DNA of 64,000 bases from Photobacterium lutimaris (GCF_003025555.1 NZ_PYMH01000015.1:1-64000), one strand, 5' to 3'; counted from the first letter of the stretch, positions 52,241 through 61,089 are shown. Numbers and translations are program-made. The notes: generated by a model not told the origin, from the letters alone.

Positions 52241-53791
52241 TTATACTGTCTCCATTTGGGATTTTTGTTTAATTTCTGCAATTTGATCGGCGCGATAAAT
52301 GCTATTGATCACGTGAAGTAGTGCTTGTCCTGACGCTTCGACAATGTCGGTTGCCAAGCCAGTACCGTGGTACTTGCGGCCCTTGTAGTTGGCGATGATG
52401 TCGGCCTGACCCAGACCATCTTCGCCTTCGCCCTTGGCGGTAAGATCGAACTTGTCCAGAACGATTTCATAACCGGTTAGGCGATAAATACACTGGTATA
52501 GCGCATCGACGGGGCCATTGCCGACAGCGGCTTCGCATTTTTCCTCATCACCACACTGCAGCTTGATGCTGGTGGTTGCCATCACGCTACCGGACTGTAC
52601 ACTTAGGTAGTTAAGCTTGAAGAAGTCATCTTCATCGCGCAGGTTGGCAAAGTGCATCAGTGCTTCAAGATCGTAATCGAAGACTTGGCCCTTGCGGTCG
52701 GCCAGCTTCAGGAAATCGGTGTATAGGTCGTCCAGGTTGTATTCGTTTTCGGTGTAACCCAGTGCGTCCATGTGGCTTTTCACCGCGGCGCGGCCTGAGC
52801 GAGATGTTAGATTCAGTGCTTGGTTCTTCAGGCCGATAGACTCGGGCGTCATGATCTCGTAAGTATTCTTGTTCTTTAGCATGCCGTCTTGATGGATACC
52901 CGACGAGTGGCTGAAGGCATTGGCACCCACGATAGCCTTGTTGGCTTGTACCGGCATGTTGCAAAGCTGGCTGACCATCTTGCTGGTGCGGTGGATCTCA
53001 TCGTGTTTGATGTTGGTGTGTACACCCAATAACTCAGCGCGGGTTTTGATGATCATGGCGATTTCTTCGAGCGAACAGTTACCCGCTCGTTCACCTAATC
53101 CATTGATTGTCCCTTCAACCTGACGGGCACCGGCTTGCACCGCAGCCATCGAGTTGGCGACCGACATCCCCAGATCATCATGGCAGTGCACCGAGATAAT
53201 GGCCTTGTCGATATTCGGGACCCGCTCGAACAACTGGCTGACGATGCCGCCGAATTCGCTCGGTAGGGTATAGCCAACAGTATCAGGAATATTGATGGTG
53301 CTGGCACCGGCATTAATGGCTGCTTCCACCATCCGGCATAGGTTATCGATTGGCGTTCGGCCGGCATCTTCACACGAGAACTCCACATCATCGGTGTAGT
53401 TACGGGCACGCTTCACGGCGGCGACACCCATTTCAATCACGTCATCGTAGCTGCGGCGCAGTTTGTCCTGAACATGGACGGTGGAAGTAGAAATAAAGGT
53501 ATGGATCCGAAATGCCTCGGCCACTTTCAATGATTCGGCGGCGACATCAATGTCTTTGGCAACCGCGCGGGACAGGGCACAGACTCGGCTGTTCTTGATG
53601 TGCTTGGCAATGGTCTGGACTGACTCGAAATCGCCCGGCGAAGAAACAGGAAAGCCCGCTTCAATAACATCAACCCCAAGGCGCTCAAGGGCATAAGCAA
53701 TCTGCAGTTTTTCTTTCACCGTCAGGCTGGCGGATAGCGCCTGCTCACCGTCACGTAACGTGGTATCGAAAATGATGACCTGATCTTTCAT
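52241..53791 (-). CDS. leuA: 2-isopropylmalate synthase
   Basis: A 516-residue enzyme of the first committed step of leucine synthesis. FDTTLRDGEQALS opens the TIM barrel (residues 8-20), the zinc HXH is in ISVHCHDDLG (about 201-210), and NGLGERAGNCSLEE follows. A C-terminal LeuA dimer domain (about 390-516) should give leucine feedback. First structural gene after the leader and attenuator. Confidence 0.98.
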   Translation of the reverse strand: MKDQVIIFDTTLRDGEQALSASLTVKEKLQIAYALERLGVDVIEAGFPVSSPGDFESVQTIAKHIKNSRVCALSRAVAKDIDVAAESLKVAEAFRIHTFISTSTVHVQDKLRRSYDDVIEMGVAAVKRARNYTDDVEFSCEDAGRTPIDNLCRMVEAAINAGASTINIPDTVGYTLPSEFGGIVSQLFERVPNIDKAIISVHCHDDLGMSVANSMAAVQAGARQVEGTINGLGERAGNCSLEEIAMIIKTRAELLGVHTNIKHDEIHRTSKMVSQLCNMPVQANKAIVGANAFSHSSGIHQDGMLKNKNTYEIMTPESIGLKNQALNLTSRSGRAAVKSHMDALGYTENEYNLDDLYTDFLKLADRKGQVFDYDLEALMHFANLRDEDDFFKLNYLSVQSGSVMATTSIKLQCGDEEKCEAAVGNGPVDALYQCIYRLTGYEIVLDKFDLTAKGEGEDGLGQADIIANYKGRKYHGTGLATDIVEASGQALLHVINSIYRADQIAEIKQKSQMETV

Positions 53792-53856
53792 TGCTACTTC
53801 CTTTCATTGGCTGCCGTATTGGCATTATCTGCATCCGTTTGCGCTGGCCTGTATAA

Positions 53857-53887
53857 GAAAAAACCCGCGCTGGCTGCGCGGGTTTTT
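53857..53887 (-). terminator. Attenuator of the leu operon
   Basis: On the minus strand CCCGCGC / GCGCGGG closes a five-base loop, flanked by As and ending in a run of Ts with one C. It lies between the leader peptide stop and leuA, so it can stop transcription when leucyl-tRNA is plentiful. Confidence 0.9.
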
Positions 53888-53918
53888 GGAATTCTTAGTG
53901 GTGTTTCCCACTCATAAG

Positions 53919-53984
53919 CTACCCGCGCGATGTATTCACGATAAGGAGGAGGCTTAGGAGAAGAGATGAGAAACGCATTTTCAT
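53919..53984 (-). CDS. leuL: Leu operon leader peptide
   Basis: A 21-residue frame starting MKMRFSS and containing LLLSLLL, then IVNTSRG and stop. Six Leu codons in a row of seven are the mark of a leucine attenuation peptide. Stalling at these codons would free the later CGCGCGGGT (53920-53928) to pair with ACCCGCGC of the attenuator and so prevent terminator formation. No strong ribosome site is seen before the first ATG; the second ATG two codons later is also possible. Confidence 0.88.
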   Translation of the reverse strand: MKMRFSSLLLSLLLIVNTSRG

Positions 53985-54017
53985 AATTGAAATATATCCA
54001 CAAACTTGGTTAACAAA

Positions 54018-54047
54018 TGAATACCAAATAGACAGGTGGACCGTCAA
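54018..54047 (-). promoter_or_regulatory. Candidate leu operon promoter
   Basis: On the minus strand TTGACG and TATTCA are separated by 18 bases, about 35-60 bases before the leader peptide. The -35 is good and the -10 fair. This lies in the 502-base stretch (53792-54293) that holds only leader, attenuator, this promoter and the start region of the next gene. Confidence 0.5.
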
Positions 54048-54251
54048 CCATTAATTGCATGTTTATTTTATTTTTATGGTTATTCAGTTGATATTTCATG
54101 GCCATTACAACAAATCTGACCACTTGTATGCAGCGGGGGAGCGAGTGCTCGGTTGGGCGTTGAGCTAATGCTGCTATTTGTGTAGATAACAAAGATGTTA
54201 TTTGTTTGTTGAATCCACATCAAGGTGAGGAGATCTCTCATATAGTAAAAT

Positions 54252-54265
54252 TAATCAATTGATTA
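54252..54265 (+). promoter_or_regulatory. Perfect palindrome upstream of the efflux genes, candidate TetR operator
   Basis: TAATCAATTGATTA is a 14-base perfect palindrome 28 bases before the start of the TetR remnant. TetR-family regulators commonly bind such sites near their own gene. Confidence 0.5.
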
Positions 54266-54293
54266 CATTTTGGGGAATTATTGCCCTGTCGAC

Positions 54294-54530
54294 ATGGTCG
54301 GTAAAGCCGGGCGTCCGGTCAGTGAATCTGACACCAGAGACAGATTGATTACTGAGGCGAGGAAGCTGTTTGTCAGCTTTATGGTGTTTCCTTTTCTGAT
54401 CCCGCCCTCAATGTTGACCATGCAAAATATTGAAATGGATGAAGCGTATTTGGCTGAACTTGTCGAGCACAATGTCAATGTGTTGGTACGTGGATTGATG
54501 ATACCAAAGGAAGAGAATAAACCATGCTAA
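54294..54530 (+). pseudogene. TetR-family regulator with internal in-frame deletion
   Basis: The frame encodes 78 residues. The first 23 or so (KAGRPVSESDTRDRLITEARKLF) are the exact opening of a TetR regulator, but the helix-turn-helix that should follow is missing. The sequence jumps directly to SFMVFPFLIPPSMLTM, which looks like the C-terminal ligand-domain end of such a protein of about 195-210 residues. Thus some 120 residues appear deleted in frame. It cannot bind DNA in the normal way. The stop overlaps the start of the RND adaptor gene by seven bases, so its translation may still help that of the adaptor. A longer reading from a TTG at 54270 is less likely. Confidence 0.75.
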
Positions 54531-55864
54531 ACAATCGTAAACTACTCCTGTTTCCTGCTGTGTTAGCCGGCGTGGTGATCTTGGTGTTGGCGATTAATTT
54601 GCGCCCATCGCCGGATGTAAAGCAGGTACTTGAACGTGCCAGGGTAGTCGATGTGATCAATCTTGAACAGCAGCAGCTTGCACCAGAGGCCGCGGGATTT
54701 GGTCGGGTTGCGCCGAAGGTGGAGTGGCAGGCCATCGCGGAAGTGACGGGCAAGGTGGTGTACCGCCATCCGGATCTGAACAAAGGACGGGTATTGGATG
54801 CGGGGACCATTTTGCTCAATATCGATCCCTTGGATTATGAATTGCGTCTGGCGCAGGCCGAAGCCGATGTCAGTGGCAGCCGAGCACAGCTGGCTAAGTT
54901 GACGCAGGAAGAGCAGAACCTGAAGACCACCTTGAAGATAGAAAAGAACCGTTTGGCGATCAGCAAAAGGGAGCTGGCGCGCAAGCAGGAACTCCGCACC
55001 AAAGGGTTGACCTCGCAGTCGACTGTCGATCTGGAGCAGCAGAATACGCTGGCGAGCCAGAAGGTGGTGCAGGAAATCGAAAACCAGCTCATTGTGTTGC
55101 CCAACGAACGCAAGGTCACACAGGCCCAGCTGGAGGTGAATTTGTCGCAGGTGAGCGAAGCAAAGCGCTCATTGCAAAAAACGGTGATCACCTTGCCGAT
55201 CGATGCCCGGATCTCCAATGTGGATATCGAGCAGGATCAGGTGGTGAATACTCAGCAGGTGATGGTGGTGGCACACGGTATCGATACGGTGGAAATTGAT
55301 GCCCAAATCGCCCTGCATGATATGCAGGTACTCGCTGCCAGTCTGACTCAGTACACCGCCCATGCCGATGGCAAGCCTCGGGCTGACCAGCTCGATCTCA
55401 GTGCTAGTATCCAGTTGTCCAGTGGCAGCTTTATCCAGCAATGGCCGGCGAAAGTGACTCGCATCAGTGATACGGTCAACGCCAATCAGGCCACCGTCGG
55501 GGTGATCCTTGAAGTTGATCAGGACTACCGCCAACTATCACCGGACTCCGCCCCGCCTTTGGTCAAAGGGATGTTTGTCGAAGCTCGGATTTCTGGTCAG
55601 CCCAACCCGCACTGGGTGATCCCCGAGCGGGCTTTGCATGGCGATAAAGTCTATTTGGTCGATAGTGAAGGTCATTTGAAAATCCAGTCGGTGACAGTCC
55701 TGTTCCGCCGTGATGGCCTAGTGGCGATCAGCGGAGAGCTGGCGTCCGGTACCCAGTTGGTGGTCAACGATTTGCTGCCGGCTGTCGCGGGCATGGCATT
55801 GAGAGTCGTGACCGTGAATGGCCAGCCGGTTGAGCAGGATCCGATTCAGGAGCCGGCGTCATGA
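54524..55864 (+). CDS. RND efflux periplasmic adaptor (HlyD/membrane fusion family)
   Basis: A 446-residue adaptor. A single N-terminal membrane segment (residues 9-27) anchors it; lipoyl-type half-motifs flank a long coiled-coil hairpin (about 105-215, rich in Leu, Lys, Glu, Gln), then beta-barrel and membrane-proximal domains (VKGMFVEARISG, WVIPERALHGDKVYLV). It links the RND pump to an outer-membrane channel, probably TolC encoded elsewhere because none is adjacent. Overlaps the pump gene by four bases. Confidence 0.92.
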   Translation: MLNNRKLLLFPAVLAGVVILVLAINLRPSPDVKQVLERARVVDVINLEQQQLAPEAAGFGRVAPKVEWQAIAEVTGKVVYRHPDLNKGRVLDAGTILLNIDPLDYELRLAQAEADVSGSRAQLAKLTQEEQNLKTTLKIEKNRLAISKRELARKQELRTKGLTSQSTVDLEQQNTLASQKVVQEIENQLIVLPNERKVTQAQLEVNLSQVSEAKRSLQKTVITLPIDARISNVDIEQDQVVNTQQVMVVAHGIDTVEIDAQIALHDMQVLAASLTQYTAHADGKPRADQLDLSASIQLSSGSFIQQWPAKVTRISDTVNANQATVGVILEVDQDYRQLSPDSAPPLVKGMFVEARISGQPNPHWVIPERALHGDKVYLVDSEGHLKIQSVTVLFRRDGLVAISGELASGTQLVVNDLLPAVAGMALRVVTVNGQPVEQDPIQEPAS

Positions 55865-58800
55865 TCCGTTACTTTTCCCGTCACCCAACGGCCGCTAACC
55901 TGATGATGTTGGCCTTGATTATCCTGGGGCTGGTGTCTCTGCCTAAGATCAAGCGTGAAACCTTCCCGGATTTTGCGCCCCCTTATATCATTGCCTCGGT
56001 GGTCTATCCCGGTGCTTCGCCTCAGGAAGTGGAGGAGAGCATCTGTATGCGGATGGAGGACGCCGTGGATGGGTTGTCCAATATCATCGAGACCCGCTGT
56101 GAAGCGGTAGAAGGCTCGGCATCGCTGATCCTCAAGTTGACCAGTAGCGAGGTGGTCTCGCGGATGCTGGTGGATGTCCAGACCCAGATCAACGCGATCA
56201 ATGATTTCCCGTCTGAAATCGAATCACCGATAGTCCGTGAGCTGGATTGGAACGAGCCGGTGGTTGATGTGGCGATCAAAGCCGATACCAGCCTGCCGCA
56301 CCTCAAGGCGTATGCCGAACAGCTCAAGCGTACTCTCAAACTCGACTATGACGTTTCATTGGTCGATGTCAGCGGGTTTTCCGACCATCAGCTCAGGGTC
56401 GAACTTGATGAAGTGGCGATCCGTCTGCTGGGCTTGAGTGTCAATGATATTGCCAACAAATTGAGCCGGCAAAATATCAAACTGCCAAGCGGCAACATCG
56501 AGCTGGCGGATCGCAACCTATTGATCCGCTTCGACGAGCAGAAAATAACCCCAGAGACGATTGCCCGAACGGTTATCGGCGCAGATACCCAGGGAGCCAT
56601 ATTGCGCTTGGGGGATGTCGCGACGATTACCGATCGTTTCGCCCTTGATGAGCAGAAGGTGTTGTTTGATGGTGTGCCGTCGGCAATGCTTCGGATCAGC
56701 AAGAACAAGGCCGATGATGCGTTGCGGATCAAAGAGCGGGTAGCAGCGTTTGTCGAGGCGGAAAACCAGCGGGCACCGACCGGAGTGACCCTGACGCTGA
56801 CCAATGATCTCTCGTCGCTTTTGTGGGATCGCCTGACCATGATGATCAGAAACGGCTGGCAGGGCGTCGTGCTGGTCTTTGCCGTGATGTGGCTGTTTTT
56901 CTCGTTCCGCTATTCATTCTGGATCGCCGCAGGTTTGCCGGTCGCTTTTCTTGGCAGCATGTATTTGATGGCCGCTTTCTCTTTGTCCATCAATATTATG
57001 TCGTTGGTCGGCCTGCTGATGGCCATCGGGATCATGATGGATGATGCGATAGTGATCTCCGAGTCGATAGCCTCCCACCTTGATCGCGGACAGAAGATCC
57101 AGGATGCAGTGTACAACGGGGTGAAGAAAGTGCTGCCGGGGGTGGTGTCATCATTCCTCACCACAATCTGCATTTTCGGTAGCTTGATCTTCCTTGAAGG
57201 GGAGATGGGCGCGGTATTGCGGGTGGTACCGCAAGTCTTGATCCTGGTGCTGTCGATCAGTTTGGTTGAAGCGTTCTTGATTTTGCCTCGTCACCTTAGC
57301 CATTCATTGCACCGGCAAAAGCAGGAAACACTGCCACCTACATGGAAGCGGAACTTCCTGATCCGGTTTGAGCAATTTCGCAATGAGCGCTTGGTCAATT
57401 GGGTTGCGCTGGTGGTGCAATGGCGTTACCTGTTTGTCGGTGGGGTGATTGGTTTGCTGTTTGCCTCCTTTGCCTTGCTGGCAGGTGGCGGCCTGAAGTT
57501 TGTCGGCTTTCCGGAGCTGGATGGCGATATTGCCGAAGCGCGGATCATCTTGCCGCCGGGCTCCACACTAAGCCAGACGGAAGCGGTGGTGCATGAGGTG
57601 GTGACGTCGGCGAAACGTCTCAATGCGCAATGGAGCGAACGCAACGAAGATGGCATGTCATTGGTCAAGAACATTACCGAGCAGTTCAACTTCAATGCCG
57701 ATGCTGACGAAAGTGGCCCGCATGTCGCAACTGTCAGGCTCGATTTGCTCAGTGCCGAGATCCGCAATAGCCTGATCGATGAGTTTATTGATGCGTGGCG
57801 GGAAGATGTCGGTGAGCTGGCCGCGCCGGTGGCGTTGGTCTTCAAGCAACCGGCGATGGGGCCGGGTGGCCGAGCCATTGAGGTGCGGATGCAGCATGAT
57901 GACTTGGCGATGCTCAAAGCCGCCTCTATCGAGACCCAGCAGTTCTTCAATGAATTTGCCGGGGTATCAGGCGTGCTGGACGATATGCGGATGGGTAAGC
58001 CGGAAGTACTGATCCGTCTGCGTCCGGGAGCCGAGTCCTTCGGGGTCGATGGCAAAATGATTGCTTCACAGCTGCGGGCGGCGTATTTCGGCCAGACTGC
58101 CGATGAGATCCAGATCGGGCCCGAGAACATTGAAATCGAGGTGATGTTCAACAAAGAGCGGGCGGCAGATCTGCAGGTCCTCTCAAGCTTTCCGATCATT
58201 TTGTCTGATGGCAGCCAGATCCCGCTGGCCTCGGTGGCAATTCTTGAGCATCAGCGTAACTATGTGCGGATCCAGCGTATTAACGGGCTGCGCACCCTCA
58301 GTGTTTATGGTGATCTGCAAGAGAGCGTGATCAGCTCCGGCGAGGTGCTGAGCCAGTTCAAAACCAAGCTGATGCCTAAGCTGCAGCAGGATTACCCAGG
58401 GCTGCGCTTTGACTTCGAAGGGGCGGCCAAGGATACCGCGAAAACCGGGCAGTCGATGGCAACAGGGTTTATGCTGGGGATCTTCGGGGTGTTTGTGATC
58501 CTCAGCTTCCAGTTCCGCAGCTACCTCGAACCCTTCGTGGTGCTGCTGGCGATACCGTTGGCCCTGATCGGGGTATTCTGGGGCCACTTGCTGCTGGGCC
58601 ATCCGCTCAGTATGCCCAGCATGATGGGTTTTGTCTCGCTGGCCGGGGTGGTGGTCAACGACTCCATCTTGCTGGTGCAGTACATCCGTCACCACCTTGA
58701 TGATGGCGACGACATAGAAAAAGCCGTGGTAGAGGCAAGCCGAGAGCGCTTCAGGGCGGTTTTCCTGACATCGCTAACCACTGCTGCCGGCTTGTTACCG

Positions 58801-58971
58801 CTGATGCTGGAAACCAGCTTGCAGGCCCAGGTTATCAAGCCGCTGGTGATCTCGATAGTGTTTGGGATCTTTACCTCAACCCTGCTGGTACTGTTCATGA
58901 TCCCGGCGGCATACGTGATCTTGTCTGACTTCAAATTGGTACACCGCCATGAAAATTTAGCCTCCGCTTAA
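55861..58971 (+). CDS. RND-family efflux pump inner-membrane subunit
   Basis: A 1036-residue proton-driven pump of the AcrB/MdtBC type with twelve membrane segments and two large periplasmic loops. The proton-relay Asp pair is present in GIMMDDAIVISES (about residue 398), and the second half has GVVVNDSILLVQYI. FPDFAPPYIIASVVYPGASPQEVEE is the family opening. Substrates cannot be read. It is coupled to the adaptor gene. Confidence 0.95.
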   Translation: MIRYFSRHPTAANLMMLALIILGLVSLPKIKRETFPDFAPPYIIASVVYPGASPQEVEESICMRMEDAVDGLSNIIETRCEAVEGSASLILKLTSSEVVSRMLVDVQTQINAINDFPSEIESPIVRELDWNEPVVDVAIKADTSLPHLKAYAEQLKRTLKLDYDVSLVDVSGFSDHQLRVELDEVAIRLLGLSVNDIANKLSRQNIKLPSGNIELADRNLLIRFDEQKITPETIARTVIGADTQGAILRLGDVATITDRFALDEQKVLFDGVPSAMLRISKNKADDALRIKERVAAFVEAENQRAPTGVTLTLTNDLSSLLWDRLTMMIRNGWQGVVLVFAVMWLFFSFRYSFWIAAGLPVAFLGSMYLMAAFSLSINIMSLVGLLMAIGIMMDDAIVISESIASHLDRGQKIQDAVYNGVKKVLPGVVSSFLTTICIFGSLIFLEGEMGAVLRVVPQVLILVLSISLVEAFLILPRHLSHSLHRQKQETLPPTWKRNFLIRFEQFRNERLVNWVALVVQWRYLFVGGVIGLLFASFALLAGGGLKFVGFPELDGDIAEARIILPPGSTLSQTEAVVHEVVTSAKRLNAQWSERNEDGMSLVKNITEQFNFNADADESGPHVATVRLDLLSAEIRNSLIDEFIDAWREDVGELAAPVALVFKQPAMGPGGRAIEVRMQHDDLAMLKAASIETQQFFNEFAGVSGVLDDMRMGKPEVLIRLRPGAESFGVDGKMIASQLRAAYFGQTADEIQIGPENIEIEVMFNKERAADLQVLSSFPIILSDGSQIPLASVAILEHQRNYVRIQRINGLRTLSVYGDLQESVISSGEVLSQFKTKLMPKLQQDYPGLRFDFEGAAKDTAKTGQSMATGFMLGIFGVFVILSFQFRSYLEPFVVLLAIPLALIGVFWGHLLLGHPLSMPSMMGFVSLAGVVVNDSILLVQYIRHHLDDGDDIEKAVVEASRERFRAVFLTSLTTAAGLLPLMLETSLQAQVIKPLVISIVFGIFTSTLLVLFMIPAAYVILSDFKLVHRHENLASA

Positions 58972-59028
58972 TTTCCGGCAAACCGTTGGCAATCCTTTCG
59001 CAACAGGTATGTATGCTGCGCGGAAGGA

Positions 59029-59082
59029 TTGTCATTATCCCTCCTCTAAAGCGTCACTGCGTTGTCATATCCCTTTTCTAAT
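59029..59082 (+). promoter_or_regulatory. Pho-box-like promoter of the PAP2-glycosyltransferase pair
   Basis: TTGTCAT at 59029-59035, GCGTCAC at 59051-59057 and TTGTCAT at 59062-59068 lie 22 and 11 bases apart, the phase of PhoB direct repeats (seven-base half-sites plus four). The last two form one Pho box of fair quality. TCTAAT at 59077-59082 is a good -10 at a PhoB-type distance, and the bases after the last repeat resemble those of the E. coli pstS promoter. A twelve-pair imperfect hairpin (58991-59033), perhaps the end of the efflux transcript, overlaps the first half-site. Confidence 0.6.
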
Positions 59083-59116
59083 CTGATCCAGAGTTAATCA
59101 GCTTAGGATCTCGACA

Positions 59117-59620
59117 ATGACCTTACTGACACCGTTACAGCGAATTGATTACGCATTTTCGGCGCTTTGCCTCTGCCACCGTTTCAACCTTCAAGTTGCG
59201 CGTTTTAGTCGTGCGATATCCCATACCGGGGATGGTCACCTGTATGGGATTTTTGCAGCACTGGCATGGGTTGCTGATCCTCTGCAGGGAGCAGATGTAG
59301 TGACAACTGGGTTACTTGCATTCGCCCTCGAACTTCCGGTTTACCTTGTTCTGAAAAATTGCTTGAAGCGCAATCGCCCGGAAGCGTTGCCGAGCTTTAT
59401 TACACCATCGGACAAGTACAGCTTGCCGTCGGGCCATACCGCCGCGGCTTTTGTTATGGCCTCGCTCATCACGGCATTTTATCCGGATACCGCCTGGTTT
59501 ATCTGGCCGTGGGCGGTAGCGATAGGTTTCTCCCGTGTGCTGCTAGGGGTGCACTACATTACCGATGTCATTGCCGGGGCGCTGCTGGGCATATTGTGCT
59601 TTCAGCTCATGAGTTTCTAA
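59117..59620 (+). CDS. PAP2-family membrane phosphatase
   Basis: A 167-residue membrane protein with about four membrane segments. All three catalytic motifs of the PAP2 superfamily are complete: KNCLKRNRP (K-x6-R-P), SLPSGHT and SRVLLGVHYITD (S-R-x5-H-x3-D). The substrate could be phosphatidate, phosphatidylglycerol phosphate or undecaprenyl diphosphate. The gene is 15 bases from a glycosyltransferase with which it should be co-transcribed, which favours a lipid phosphate that yields a glycosyl acceptor. AGGA precedes the start. Confidence 0.92.
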   Translation: MTLLTPLQRIDYAFSALCLCHRFNLQVARFSRAISHTGDGHLYGIFAALAWVADPLQGADVVTTGLLAFALELPVYLVLKNCLKRNRPEALPSFITPSDKYSLPSGHTAAAFVMASLITAFYPDTAWFIWPWAVAIGFSRVLLGVHYITDVIAGALLGILCFQLMSF

Positions 59621-59634
59621 GGAGTAGCCAGTCA

Positions 59635-60741
59635 ATGAAGATTCTTTATGGTGTTCAGGGGACGGGCAATGGCCATATTTCACGGGCTCGAGAAATGGCC
59701 AGGGCATTTTCGGTTCTGGGAGCCGATGTCGACTTTCTGTTTTCAGGCCGTCCTGATAATCGCTATTTTGATATGGATTGCTTCGGTCAGTTCCAAACTC
59801 GGCGTGGGCTGACCTTTGTCACCGAAAATGGTGAAGTGAGCCGTTGGAAGACCCTGACCAGCAATCACTTGGCGACGTTTTGGCGTGATGCCCGCAATCT
59901 CGACTTAACCGGCTACGATGTGGTACTTAATGATTTTGAGCCGGTTTCTGCCTGGGCGGCGAAAAAACAGCAGGTTCACAGTATCGGGATCAGCCACCAG
60001 AACGCTTTTTTGCACGACATCCCAACCCAAGGCCAGACCTGGTTTGATGGCTTGGTACTGCGCAGTTTTGCTCCAACGGCCCAGCAGTTGGGCGTCCATT
60101 GGTTCCATTTCAACCAGATGATCCTACCGCCTATCGTGCCGATGGGGGAAGTATCGCTAGCCAGCGATCAGTCGGTATTGGTTTACCTGCCTTTCGAGAA
60201 CCTGCAGGCGGTACTTGGTTTGCTGACCCGCTTTACTCAAGTCCGTTTTTACTGCTACCACCCCGAGGCCAGTCATGATAGTGAGTATGGCAATATCAGT
60301 ATCCGTAAACTCAACCGAGAAGCGTTCCATCATCGACTGCACCGTTGCTGCGGCGTGATAGCCAACGGTGGGTTCGAGCTCCCCTCTGAGGCGATGCACT
60401 TGGGCAAGAGACTATTGCTCAAGCCATTGCATGGCCAATATGAGCAAATCAGCAATGTCATGACCTTGGAGATGATGGGGCTGGCCAGCTCGATGAGCTA
60501 CCTCGATCCTGCTGCGGTGAGAAATTGGCTGGACAGTGATCCTGCCGGCCGGGTGAAGATACCCGATGTGGCGACGGCGATAGCTCATTGGGTACTATCG
60601 GGGAATTGGCATAACTGTGATGAATTATGGCAGCAGCTTTGGGAGCGGGTGGAATACCCCGAGATCGTCCAAGAGGCAATGATTGAGTGGTATACCAATC
60701 ATGACGCCACTCGCTATAGAACATCGATAACGACGATTTAA
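59635..60741 (+). CDS. MJ1255/VC2487-family glycosyltransferase
   Basis: A 368-residue GT-B-fold enzyme without membrane segments. It opens MKILYGVQGTGNGHISRA, the GNGH-R pattern of the MJ1255/VC2487 family, related in layout to MurG and to diacylglycerol glycosyltransferases. The C-terminal donor site has IANGGFELPSEAMHLGKRLL and HGQYEQ (about residues 242-270). The start is the ATG at 59635, ten bases after AAGGAG; a longer frame back into the PAP2 gene is a shadow. Donor and acceptor are unknown; the PAP2 partner suggests a lipid acceptor. Confidence 0.9.
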   Translation: MKILYGVQGTGNGHISRAREMARAFSVLGADVDFLFSGRPDNRYFDMDCFGQFQTRRGLTFVTENGEVSRWKTLTSNHLATFWRDARNLDLTGYDVVLNDFEPVSAWAAKKQQVHSIGISHQNAFLHDIPTQGQTWFDGLVLRSFAPTAQQLGVHWFHFNQMILPPIVPMGEVSLASDQSVLVYLPFENLQAVLGLLTRFTQVRFYCYHPEASHDSEYGNISIRKLNREAFHHRLHRCCGVIANGGFELPSEAMHLGKRLLLKPLHGQYEQISNVMTLEMMGLASSMSYLDPAAVRNWLDSDPAGRVKIPDVATAIAHWVLSGNWHNCDELWQQLWERVEYPEIVQEAMIEWYTNHDATRYRTSITTI

Positions 60742-60765
60742 CATCTTCGCACTCGTTGTTAGTTG

Positions 60766-60788
60766 AAGGGCCGGTGTTGGCCCTTTTT
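60766..60788 (+). terminator. Terminator of the PAP2-glycosyltransferase operon
   Basis: AAGGGCC / GGCCCTT with a six-base loop followed by Ts. Confidence 0.88.
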
Positions 60789-61089
60789 GCTTTCTTTTAA
60801 CCCTTTAATTTTGCTTATAATTAAAGCTTTATTTTAATTACAGATATTTTAGAACTTTTTACATTCCACCTAAGTATATGTATTGTAAGTCTTTGTATTC
60901 TGAATTCAGTTTTTTACATATAACGGCACCAATTTGCTGATACTCGCCTATTTATTTCGTCAATCTATTTGAAACATACTGGCCTCACCCCGCAAGAGGG
61001 AGTCAGTTTTCAGAGGCATCGGATTGCCCAACTATTCACCGGCGGCATAACGGATTTTGCCCCATAATGGTAATTAATAGAGGCAAATA
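60789..61089 (+). promoter_or_regulatory. AT-rich upstream region of leuO
   Basis: The 348-base gap before leuO contains the terminator above and then an AT-rich stretch (about 60790-60960) with many A and T tracts such as TTTAATTTTGCTTATAATTAAAGC. leuO genes are silenced by H-NS through such DNA and are autoregulated in E. coli; the same is inferred here. No coding sequence is seen. Confidence 0.5.

Noticed and set aside
53794..54003. 69-codon frame overlapping the leu leader and attenuator
   Set aside because: It is in a different frame from the leucine-rich leader peptide and spans the terminator hairpin; the region is explained by attenuation.
59359..59634. 92-residue N-terminal extension of the glycosyltransferase
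   Set aside because: It overlaps the PAP2 gene in another frame; the ATG at 59635 has AAGGAG and starts exactly at the conserved first strand.
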